DNA from: Bilabrum cf. latius
Lineage: Eukaryota > Bigyra: Bicosoecida > Bigyra > Bicosoecida
Direction of reading: 5' to 3'
Length of the DNA stretch: 64,000 nucleotides
NCBI GenBank assembly: GCA_965178125.1
Contig: OZ237736.1
Coordinates: 1,550,001 to 1,614,000, forward strand
Shown: positions 24,917 through 34,154 of the stretch, one piece after another
Numbering within the stretch: position 1 is the first letter of the stretch
Layout of the letters: every line of letters begins with the position of its first letter
Notes under the pieces: generated by a model
Told to the model about the DNA's origin: nothing
Databases searched by the model: none
What the model saw: the letters and a program-made list of their open reading frames with translations, nothing else
Position numbers and translations under genes: made by a program

Positions 24917-27127
24917 ATGATATATACAATCATAATAGCATTCATCGTGGCAGTTACCCAGGCTCGTGTTCGGTGGACCGGCACAACGGCTCGTAGCCTG
25001 CTGCAGCGAGCCGACCTGCAGGGAGACACATCTTATTTGCGATGGCCAGGCGTGGTACAATTGCAAACAACACGATCGCCGTTTGGCTGCTCGGGGGTAT
25101 TCGTCAGGCAGAATGTTATCCTAACAGCAGGCTCTTGCATTAGCGGCGACCGCACGGGCTAGCTTGGCGATCGCATCGAGGCAGCTGACATGCCAGAAAT
25201 AATAGTACGGGCAGGGGCAGGGTGGGACAGTGATGCGGATGGTCCCGCTCCTAGTGGCCGAGGACTGACTCGCATCGGAACTTTGTCGAGCGCGTCGTAC
25301 GTGTTCGTGCCCGGTTTCCACGGCAGCAACCTCGCCGTGTGCGTCATCTCGTTGGATGACCCGGCGCTCCAGTCTCTCGTGACACCGTACGATTTCATGT
25401 TTGAGGCGAATGGGGGCGACGTGCCCGTCCCTCCCGCTCCGTTTCCGCTGCAGGCCGAGATGGTCGGGTATGGCGCCCGTGCCGGCAGCGGGATCGTTGC
25501 AGAGGGCCAGGGCCTGCACCGCACCGCCCGTATCGAGCTGTCCAACCGGACCTTTGAGGTGATGCTCACGGAGCAGTGTCTTACCCAAGTCACCGGGGGC
25601 GCTTACGTGCTGGATACGCCAGTGGATGGGCAGGGGCCCAGGCTGTGCGCGTTTGGGGGCGATCTCGGGGCAGCGCTCATGCATCAGTCCGTGGACGACG
25701 GGAGGTGGTATGTCCTCGGGGTAGGCTCTCAGTCGGACGAGAGCCCCTGCAGCGTCCGCAGGGGTTTCTTCACATCTGTTCAGTTCCGGCAGGAGTGGAT
25801 CGAGAGGGAGCTCAGCTTCCTCGTCGACGGACCCGCCGTTGTCTGCCCCTCGGCCTCGCCCTCCCCCAGCGCGTCGCCGAGCCCAAGCCTGGTGCCCCCT
25901 TCTCCCACGCCGAGCACATCCATGAACGCCTCCTCCACCCCCAGCCCATCGCCAGCGGCCCTTGTTCCCCCGAAGGGAATCAGCCCCGTGGTGGTCGCCG
26001 TCTCCGTGCTAGTCGCGGTCGGGGCGTGCTGCGTGGCACCGGGGTGGTACGCCTACTGGTTCGTATTCATCCGTGACATACACCACGTGCCAAAGAGGAC
26101 GGACCTCGGCATGCTGGTTGTTCCCCCGGATGAGGCCAAGACGCGCCGGGAGCGGATGCGGGAGAAGGTCTCATCCACTCGGCACGTGCACGAGGAGGGG
26201 GCTCCGTGCGCGGTGTGCGAGGCCATCGCCGCCAAGAAGGAAGAAGAAGAAAGAGCAAAGGAGGTTGCGGGCATGCTGTCCGATGGGGCTGGGGGTGAGG
26301 GGGAGGAAGGGAAGGCAGGCAGCAAGGATGAGGACGAGGATGGGGAAGAGGACGAGGACGGCCTCGCGAGGATCGAGCAGTAGACGAGGGACAGCCGTCT
26401 CGAGCGGGAGGACGGACGACCTGGCCCGTTGGGTCTGGTTGTCATTTCGGAACAATAGCGGGGGGTCGTGCACGGCGACGAGATGCTCCGCAGCATCGCC
26501 ATGGGAGTGCCGATGCCCGGCCAGCGGAAGCGCCGTCAAGCTGCACCCGTGCACGAGCAAGGCAAGCAAAGAGACTCGCGGCAGGATAGTCATGGCAGCT
26601 CTAGATTTCAAAGCATTGCGGACGAATCCTCAGCAGGAGCATAGGGAGGTCCCCGTTCCGCTGATTCGCCGAGACAGCTCCCTTTGGGTGGGGCTCATGG
26701 TATAGCATTGCCGCAGCAGCAGCAAGACCGCACAGCGCACCCATTGGACTGGCGCAGCTCCAGTGCCGTGCATGCAAGCGAGCTTGAGTATCCCGCAGGC
26801 ACGCAGAGAAGCCCTCGTTCGGGTGGGGCTTCAAGGTCATCCAGCTAGCGCGCCATTGATAGGAACGGGTTGACTGCGCTGCAGCACTATAATCCAAGCG
26901 CAAGCGAGAGCCTATCAAGTAGCAGAGGTCAGGGTGGGGCGCGACGCCCCTCGCATACTCGGAGCGAGAGCCGCGCATCGTCTCGCGGAGGGTCGGTGTT
27001 TCGCGCGTCTAGCCTCTCTGGCCGCAGCATGAAGCGAAGATTGGAAGCGGCCAAGCATTCCAGAGACTAGGCCCATAGAAAAGACCCTGCCGCCTTGCTG
27101 CTGGCTCGCACCGGAATGCGAATGTGA
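24917..27127 (+). CDS. Membrane-anchored trypsin-fold protein lacking the catalytic triad
   Basis: 736 residues, single exon, TGA stop. The signal peptide is MIYTIIIAFIVAVTQA. The ectodomain follows S1 serine-protease topology: FGCSGVFVRQNVILTAGSC, later VGYGARAGSG, then LCAFGGDLGAALMH and WYVLGVGSQS. The catalytic His of 'TAAHC' is Ser here (TAGSC, about residue 70). The Ser of 'GDSGG' is Leu (GDLGA, about residue 250). No 'DIAL' Asp is seen (NLAVCVIS). It is therefore probably a binding or regulatory pseudoprotease. A Pro/Ser-rich stalk leads to one transmembrane helix (VVVAVSVLVAVGACCVA, about residue 360) and a cytoplasmic tail with KKEEEERAKE and acidic stretches. Six TAGs are read as Gln (25160, 26381, 26456, 26642, 26846, 27068). 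Confidence 0.78.
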
Positions 27128-27614
27128 GCCTACCTTGTGTGTTCTTTCACGGCCGAGCAGCTGCTCCGAGACTACGGTTGTTGGCGCGAAGAAAAACCAG
27201 TCAAGTGAGCGCAATACAGCCGACTGAGAAAAAAAAGAGGAATGGTTCCCACGAGCTGATCTATCTTAAAATGCAAGCAAATTCAGGGTAGACGCAGCCA
27301 AGCCGATCCACGTGCAGGACCGACCCATCAGGAAACCGGAAATGGGCCCCGAGCACGCAACACACGTTGCGTGCTCTTCTGTCCGCCAACTGACAGGTTC
27401 TTCGCGGCAGCGCCAGTTATCTCTCGCGCACTCCTAGCCCATGCGGGGGCCCTTCGGCAGGGAATGCACTCGAGCAACTATTCTTGCGGCGCGCTCGATG
27501 CCGCGCGTGCTCCCAGCAAGCACGCGGCACCAATTCTTCTTCTTTTTAATCTGTTCGATTGCCATCCTTCCTCAGCACTGGACACGGTCCAGCGTCTATC
27601 GTAAGAAGCACAGC
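27128..27614. other. Convergent intergenic region
   Basis: These 487 bp separate the 3' ends of the pseudoprotease and the Gly/Gln-rich gene. They contain a perfect hairpin (27351-27376). ORFs here are short and open on both strands. I see no gene, tRNA or repeat family. Confidence 0.6.
27351..27376. repeat. Perfect inverted repeat, 11-bp arms and 4-nt loop
   Basis: The left arm GAGCACGCAAC (27351-27361) and right arm GTTGCGTGCTC (27366-27376) are exact reverse complements around ACAC. It sits between two convergent 3' ends. It could be an RNA hairpin in the 3' UTRs or a protein-binding palindrome. Eukaryotic terminators do not need such a structure, so its role is open. Confidence 0.75.
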
Positions 27615-30475
27615 TCAGCCCTGCCACCCCTGGCCTTGCTGCCCCCCCTGCGTCCACCCGCCCGTGAACCCGCCGCTGCCCCACCCTCCCTGGAAGCCGC
27701 CGCCGTACCCGCCGCTTGTGGCGGGCGCCGCTGCGGGGCCGCCCGCCTGAGACACCGGTGCCACGGGGGCGGCGCCTGCCTGCGCCCCACCGCTGGTGGC
27801 CTGGGGTGCGGGGGCCTGCTGGCCGCCCTGCTGCGGCCCGCTGGCCCCGGCGCCACCGTACGACGCGTACCCCCCGTATCCGCCCGCCCCTCCGGCGCCC
27901 TGGAACTGACCCCCGCCGCCGTAGTGGGGCTGTCCGTAGAAGCCTCCTCCCATGCCCATCTGGCCCATCTGCATGCCGTACATGGCCGGGGGCATCCCTC
28001 CGAAGCCCCCCGCGCCGTACCCCGGGAACTGGGGGGGCATCCCGCCTGACCCCGCGGCCGGCTTGCCAGGGGCGCCCCCGCCGTGGGGCAGACCCCCCGG
28101 GGCGCCCCCTCCGTAGCCCCCCTGCCACCCCATCTGGGGGCCCCACTGCTGCCCCGCGCCAGGGTGCTGGTAGTAGGGCCCGGGCTGCCCCGCCATGCCG
28201 TAGTGGCCGCCGGCACCGCCGCCGTACTGCCCGTCGGCGCCCTGTCCGTACCCCCCGTACCCGCCCGGGGCCGGTGCTGTCTTGCCGGCGAACCCGCTGG
28301 CTGCCATGCCGGGCGCGCCTCCCATCTGAGGGGCTCCCATCTGGGGGGCTCCGACCTGCCCCTGGGACGCAGGCGCGCCCGGCGCAGGGGCACCCTCCAC
28401 GGCCCCGGCCGGGGCCTGCCCCCCTGCGAACGGCTGGAAGGCGCCTGCCCCCGAGGGCGCGCCGACGCCGGCTCCCTGCTGGGCTGCTGCTGCGGCTCCT
28501 AGTCCTGGGGGAGGTCCGCGGGGGGCCGCGGCGGGGGCCGAGTGCGCCCGGCCCATACTGGCGCCATCAGGGGCTGCGGGCGCCTGTCCGGTCAGCTGCG
28601 CCTCGATGGCGGCGTTGGTCTGGCGCTGCTGCTGCTGCTCCTGCTGCTTGCGGGCCTCCTCCGCCTGCTGCTCCGCCTGTGCCTGTGCCTGTGCTTGTGC
28701 CTCTGCCTCAGCACGGGCCTTCGCCTCGGCCTCCTGCCTCTCCCTGGCCGCCTGCTGCTCCTGCAGCTGCCTGGCGGCCTCTGCGTCTGCCTGGGCCTTG
28801 GCCTCGGCCACGTCAGTGAACGAGAAGGCTGCGCTGGCGCCCTCGCCCGACTCGTCCACGCCGCCCACGAGGATGTCAGGCTGAGAGTCTGCAAGGGAGG
28901 AACCCACGCCGCCCACGCCGCCCACGGCACCACCGGGCACGTCATCGAAACCAGAAGTAGAGGCAGCCACGGGCTACGCGGCGGCCTGCACCTCCACGGC
29001 GGCCTGCGCCTCCACGGGCGCGTCCCAAGCCGGGGCAGCCTCGTCCTCCTGCACGGGCTCGACGTCCTGCTGCACGTCCTCCTGCGCGACTGGCGCGGCC
29101 TGTTGCTCCGCGGCAGCAGCCTCCTCCTCCTCGTCCACGGGCTCTTGCTCCGCAACCGGCTGCTCCTGCGCGGCATCGACGGCCGCTGCTTCGCCTTCGG
29201 GGACGGCCTCCTCCACGGCCTGCTCCTGCTCCTGGCTGGGCGCTGCCTCAGCCGCCGCCTGCGGCTTCCTCACCGGCCTGCGCGACGCGGGGCGGAACTT
29301 GACCTTCTGGCCCTGCTTGCTCTTCTGCAGGCTGGTGCCCGACTTGGCGGCCCATGCGCCCTGCATGCGGGGCGCGTTCTTGCGGGCCTCCTCCTCCTCG
29401 GCGGCGATGCGGTCGGCCTCTGCCTTGGCGCGCGCCTGTGCCTCGGCGCGGGCCTTCCGAGTGGCCTCACGGGCGGCCTCGGTCTCCCGGGCCGCACTCT
29501 CCACGGCGTGAGACTGCGCCGGCGCCTTGGCGGCGGCAGGCGCGGGGGCGGCGTCCGTGGCCGAGCCGGGGCCGGCGCTGCGGCCCCGGCGTGCTGCGCG
29601 ACCCGGCACCGCCGCGGAGGCCTTGCTAACGATGGGGCCCTTGCCGGCCGACAGGGCCGACCGAAGGTTCTTCCCGGCCCACGCGCCGGCCACGGGCTGC
29701 GAGGGAGGGGCTGACTTGCCCCTGCCCCTGCCTCCGCCGGAACCACCTCGGCGGTCACGGTCGTCCCTGCGGCGGGACGCACCGCCGGTGGAGGGCGCTC
29801 CGGCCCGCTGTCCGCCGGCCCCTGTCCTGACTGGCCCACGCCCCCTGCCCCTGCTGCCGTCCGCCTCCTTGCGCTCCTCCACGCCCCCGCGGCGGGCGGC
29901 GGCCCGGTCCCGGGTGCGCCTGAGCGACTCGTCTGTCACTCGCTCGCTAACGGTGGCCTTGGGGAGGCCCACGTGGCGGACGGGCCTAGATGATACTTCC
30001 GGGGCCTTCTTTGCCTTGGACTGCCAGATGGACACCTGGAGGTTGTCTGCGAGCGGAGCGGAGCGGCGGGTGGGGAAAGCGAGCGAGAGTGGGGCGGGGT
30101 GAGAGCTCGGGCCGGTGTGATCGGCGGTGCGCAAGGGCAAGCACTCGGACCAACTGCAACAATCACACGCGCAGAACACGCCGGCCAGTCTCAGCCTGAT
30201 GTCTGGCCACTCTCACCGATGGTCCACTACTCTAGGTGAGCCTGTACGCGCCTCCTTTGCGCCGCAACGTCCCTGCTGCTCAACCTGCTCTCAACGATAA
30301 TCTGCTTGAGTACCACTTCGGGTGCGTGTCCCTGGTAAGGGGGCAGAGTCTTTGCCAATCCAATGTGCTCTCGGAACTGCGCGGCGAAAGCGAGTGGCAA
30401 AGGAGCAGCTCTCAGCGGGTATCGCAAATGTTTGTCATGCCACGCAAACACCTTCTAGTCGAACAAAACACCCAT
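27615..30475 (-). CDS. Gly/Gln/Tyr-rich low-complexity protein (possible RNA-binding or condensate protein)
   Basis: 896 residues. Exon 1 30475-30217, intron 30216-30047 (GTGAGA donor, CTCGCAG acceptor, phase 1), exon 2 30046-27615 (TGA). The N-terminal 100 residues are the most ordered (WHDKHLRYPLRAAPL, VVLKQIIVESRL, LQVSIWQSKAKK). A basic RGRGRG region follows, with two similar short motifs, GAWAGKNLRSA and GAWAAKSGTSL. Then come a Glu/Ala/Gln-rich helix and a C-terminal 350-residue tail of GGYGG, QQ and GMQMGQMGMGG repeats typical of prion-like domains. No RRM or KH fold is visible, so RNA binding is only inferred. TAG is read as Gln near 30440, at 30229-30227 and at 28973-28971; the last joins two long open stretches exactly in frame. 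Confidence 0.7.
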
Positions 30476-30481
30476 ATCATC

Positions 30482-30832
30482 TTATTCGCCGCTACCCCAA
30501 TCGCAATAAAGGGCCCAAATTCCTAGACGTTGCGGCCAGGTGCAGTAGCTATTCATGAGTGGCCCTCCGACACCAAGCCTGCACCGCGAGACTGCAGCAG
30601 ACAGCAGCCCAGAGGCACGCGATGCATGATCACATTGATCGAATCCACCCCAAAGCCATGCTCCAATGGGCCGCCCATAGGCACTGAAAGCGGCAAAAGT
30701 CTGTGCGGCCGTGACGAGTGACGGAATTTCAATCGCCGTATGCAAGCTAAATAAATCACTTACGATCTTGTCTTCCTGCGACAGTAGTCTTTCGCCCTGC
30801 CCACCTCGGGCGGGACGTGCTGAACGCGCCAT
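30482..30832 (-). CDS. Small hypothetical ORF (uncertain)
   Basis: A 116-codon ORF from ATG 30832 (MARSARPARGGQGERLL) to TAA 30482. It overlaps nothing, but its stop is only 7 nt from the start codon of the downstream gene on the same strand, which is tight. A GTAAGT donor at 30763 raises the possibility of an intron, in which case another frame ending in TGA at 30553 (FGVDSINVIMHRVPLGCC) could be used. No family is recognised. Confidence 0.25.
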   Translation of the reverse strand: MARSARPARGGQGERLLSQEDKIVSDLFSLHTAIEIPSLVTAAQTFAAFSAYGRPIGAWLWGGFDQCDHASRASGLLSAAVSRCRLGVGGPLMNSYCTWPQRLGIWALYCDWGSGE

Positions 30833-31349
30833 TGTTCAGAGTGTAGTGCGGTACGTGCCTCGAAACCAACTATGCCAACTCGACGAGAACGCGTGAATGT
30901 GCCTCGAACTGTTCACAAAAGGCTTACAAGAAGCCAAACTGGACCGGAAGTCCAGATACCTACTCAACTGCCTCTTTGGAAGCAGCCGGAAGCGGTGGGA
31001 TACGACGAACGTGTCCCGGAATGCAGCTTCTCGGTCGTCGATCCAGCCAACAGAAAGGTTGCAACCAAATAAACGGGATTTTGAATAGATTGCTCGTTAC
31101 AATAGCATCTCGTTGACCCGACTTTATTCTGCACATTTCTCCACCCGTGTCCTGCATATATCAATAAGATTGAGAACGACAGAACATTTAATTGAATAGA
31201 CATACTGAGAGAACGTTGAATCTGCGTGTCTTTGTTGCATTGTCGAAGGGAGGTTGGATCAGGCAGGTCGTCTGTTGGTAAGCAACAGATTGCTGCTCTT
31301 CTCGTGATTTGATCAGCGCGGGAGATCATTTATACAGCCGTACCATACA
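30833..31349. other. Intergenic region upstream of the LRR gene
   Basis: A/T-richer DNA. A plus-strand ORF from ATG 30897 (LFTKGLQEAKLDRKSRYLL) reads like protein for about 60 codons and passes one TAG (31086), but a TGA lies directly upstream and no splice partner is clear. I do not call it a gene. The rest probably holds 5' leaders. Confidence 0.4.
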
Positions 31350-33977
31350 ATGGCATCTACCAGTGGCGATGCCATTAAGAATGCACCCGCGTCGCTGGAA
31401 GCTGTGCGTGGATCGGGCCAAAACTCAGATCAAATGTCCTTGGCAGGTCGCGATATCAGCGACCTAGCGCCTTTACTGCAGGATCTGAGCAGAACACACG
31501 GACTCCGGTCGCTCGATTTGTCTCGGAACAGGCTTGGTGGCCTGCCGTCAGGGTTTGCGAAGGCAGTGCCTGACCTGGTCGCACTCGATTTGTCAGGAAA
31601 TCCGATTCGCGGCGCTGCTGCGATACTTGGCGAGCTGCAACAAATGCGAAGCCTCCAAGAGCTTCGCATTGACCTACCACCCAAGGCAGAGGACGAACTT
31701 GTGTACAGTTTGACGAGCCTGCGCCGCTTCAACGGCCTGTCTCTGGACACGGACGAGGACGGGCCCCCGGCCGACGGTCTCACCAGCGGCGCGTCAGAGG
31801 GCAAAGAGGCCCCCGCTGGTAGCGATGGAGGGGCGGCGGTTGGGGTGGGTCAGAAAAGCCAGCTACAGGAGGGGGAAACAGGCCAGAGCCAGGCCAAGCA
31901 GGTCGCGGGCGAAGACGAGGAGGAGGAGGACGACGAGGAGGGGCTGCCCCCCATCCGGGAGGTGGCTCTCACAGAGGCCGACCTGGAGCAGGCGGCGGTT
32001 CTCTTCGGCAGCATCAAGTCGCTTAGGGTGGCTGCAGCCGCGGAAGAGGCCGCGAGGACGGAAGGGGAAGCCGCGGCGCGCCGGGCCACAGAGCGGCTGG
32101 ACGACGACCTGACAGGCCTCTTCGACCGCAACCTCGAGTCGGTCATGGTGGGGCTCAAGCGCGGGCTGGAGGGGGAGGGGGATCCCTTCGTGAGGCAGTG
32201 CGCCATCATCGAGGCCAAGCAGAGGCTCGTGGACGTGTGCGCCGAGCAGGCGGCCGAGCACTCCGGGGAACTGCCGGTTGCAACCGCTCGGCAGTTCGCC
32301 TCGGTGTCCCGCAAGCTGCACCAGGTCCGGGGTGCGCTCTCGGGCGACATGGCCCAGACGGTGCGGGACATGCGGCCCCACTGGGCGGCCAAGGTACGCC
32401 GGGAGAGGAAGCGAGCGCTCAAGGCCGAGGGCGAGACCCAGAAGCTGCTCGAGGCGGCGCAGTACCTCGAGAAACAGCTGGACGAAACCAGCGGCAAGCT
32501 GGCAGAGGCGGAGCGGCTCTTTGCCGAGGAGAGGAGCGAGGCGGCGGAGGAGAACCGCAGGCTCAGAGCAGAGCTGGCCAGGGCACAGGAGCAGCTGAGG
32601 CACCTCGAGGCTGCTAGGCCGAGGATCGGGGGAGGCGGGGTTGGGACTGGTGCAGGGAGTGCGCTGCATGCAGCCGCCATCTCCGGAAGAGGTGCTGGTA
32701 CTGGTGCGGGGGCGGCCTCGGTGGCCTCTGAGCCCTCCGGAGCGGGCGCGGCACCGCAGAGGTCATCGGCGCACGGTGGGAGCGGGGCTGGCGCAGGGGC
32801 CGCGGGTGCCGGAGGAGCGCCTCCTCCGGGTGATGCAACCCCCCTCCCACCGCTGCCAGCGGACATGGGCGGCGCCCGCGGATCGGGAGCCGCCGTCCGT
32901 GGGTCTGGGGGCCCCTCAGCGGGGTCGTCCCCCGGGCACGGGCACCAGCAAGGGGGGCTGTCTGGCAGCGGGGGCGGGCAGGCGCCCATGTCCACCCGCA
33001 TGCTGTCGCTCAAGCAGCTCCGGGACAGCATCGAGGCGATCTACCAGAGCAAGAGCAAGTACGACGAGAAGTGCGCGCAGGAGGGACTGCCTCGGGAGAC
33101 GATGGAGCAGCACATGTACACGTGGCTCGAGATGAGGTACGGCCTCAAGTCGCTCATCGTCTCGCACGCGTCTGCCCTGATCCGCGCAGTGACCAAGCAC
33201 AACAAGCAGGACAACGACGTGGCGGTGTTCGGCCGCATCGTGCAGAACGAGGTGGATGAGGAGTTCAGGTTCGTGCAGAGGCAGCTCAAAGACATGGTGG
33301 CCGACCTGCTGAGGGTGTATCTGGCCGCGAAATACCCCATGAAGGGGGGCAAGGCCATCCAGGCCATGCTGGAGAAGAGGATGTGCGGGGTGGTCTACGA
33401 GGAGGAGTGGGCAGACATCCTGCAGTACGTGTACGCGCCAGAGCAGAGGGAGGCCGTGGCGCGGCAGGTGAGGACCGCGATCCAGGAGGACCCTTCGGCG
33501 ACAGACGCGCTGCAGCAGCAGGAGAAGATGCGGCTGGAGGCCGGCACAAAGGCCAGCGGCAGGCCCCGCGCGCCCAAGCCCAGTGAGGTCAGGCAGCGGC
33601 AGGCCCGCGTGAAGGCCGCCGTGGCCAAGGGAGCCATCAACTACAGCGCGCTGCTGCAAATCATGCTAGGGGTGCAGCTCAAGCGCCGACGAAGATTCCT
33701 CGCGAGGTTCGTGCAGGCCTTCCGCACGCACGACGACGACTGCAACGGCATCGTGAGCCGAGACCAGTTCGCCGCTCTCATCGGGACACTCAACCCGGCT
33801 AAGGCGGCGGATGGGGTGACGGTGCAGCGGATGCTGGAGCAGGCAGACCCCGCAGAGAACGACCACGTCACTTTCAGCGATGCGGTCAGGGTGCTATTGG
33901 CGGCCCCGGCGGCCAGCGGGGGGCAGGGCGCGGGGCCTGCGGCTACGGGGGCCGGTGGGAGTGCGGGCGGGCAGTGA
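31350..33977 (+). CDS. LRR / coiled-coil / EF-hand-like protein
   Basis: 875 residues, single exon, TGA stop, no in-frame TAG. The start ACAATGG is a good eukaryotic context. Residues 28-115 hold three to four leucine-rich repeats (LRSLDLSRNRLGGLPSG, LVALDLSGNPIRG). A Glu/Ala-rich segment and a long coiled coil (about residues 340-425, KLLEAAQYLEKQLDETSGK) follow, then a Gly/Ala-rich linker. A compact conserved-looking helical region comes next (LKQLRDSIEAIYQSKSKYDEK, MYTWLEMRYGLKSLIV, NDVAVFGRIVQNEVDEEFRF). The end resembles an EF-hand pair: HDDDCNGIVSRDQF has Asp/Asn at loop positions, and the second, ADPAENDHVTFSD, is degenerate. A ciliary or cytoskeletal role is plausible but only inferred. 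Confidence 0.8.
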   Translation: MASTSGDAIKNAPASLEAVRGSGQNSDQMSLAGRDISDLAPLLQDLSRTHGLRSLDLSRNRLGGLPSGFAKAVPDLVALDLSGNPIRGAAAILGELQQMRSLQELRIDLPPKAEDELVYSLTSLRRFNGLSLDTDEDGPPADGLTSGASEGKEAPAGSDGGAAVGVGQKSQLQEGETGQSQAKQVAGEDEEEEDDEEGLPPIREVALTEADLEQAAVLFGSIKSLRVAAAAEEAARTEGEAAARRATERLDDDLTGLFDRNLESVMVGLKRGLEGEGDPFVRQCAIIEAKQRLVDVCAEQAAEHSGELPVATARQFASVSRKLHQVRGALSGDMAQTVRDMRPHWAAKVRRERKRALKAEGETQKLLEAAQYLEKQLDETSGKLAEAERLFAEERSEAAEENRRLRAELARAQEQLRHLEAARPRIGGGGVGTGAGSALHAAAISGRGAGTGAGAASVASEPSGAGAAPQRSSAHGGSGAGAGAAGAGGAPPPGDATPLPPLPADMGGARGSGAAVRGSGGPSAGSSPGHGHQQGGLSGSGGGQAPMSTRMLSLKQLRDSIEAIYQSKSKYDEKCAQEGLPRETMEQHMYTWLEMRYGLKSLIVSHASALIRAVTKHNKQDNDVAVFGRIVQNEVDEEFRFVQRQLKDMVADLLRVYLAAKYPMKGGKAIQAMLEKRMCGVVYEEEWADILQYVYAPEQREAVARQVRTAIQEDPSATDALQQQEKMRLEAGTKASGRPRAPKPSEVRQRQARVKAAVAKGAINYSALLQIMLGVQLKRRRRFLARFVQAFRTHDDDCNGIVSRDQFAALIGTLNPAKAADGVTVQRMLEQADPAENDHVTFSDAVRVLLAAPAASGGQGAGPAATGAGGSAGGQ

Positions 33978-34154
33978 GAGTGGGAGTCGCTGAGGAGACT
34001 GCCGGCGAGCTGGATTTCAATGCCCCGAGATATGGAGCGACACGCTTGATTACCTGTGGTTTTGATACTGCACACACACACCCAATCGATCTAGGTTGCT
34101 CGTCACATGCAGTGGCCTCGAGCTCGAGCTTCTTGTACAACATAGACAGCTACA

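Noticed and set aside
30897-31181. Plus-strand ORF LFTKGLQEAKLDRKSRYLL passing a TAG
   Set aside because: Protein-like for about 60 codons, but it has a TGA directly upstream, no clear splice partner and no family; kept only as a note in the intergenic entry.
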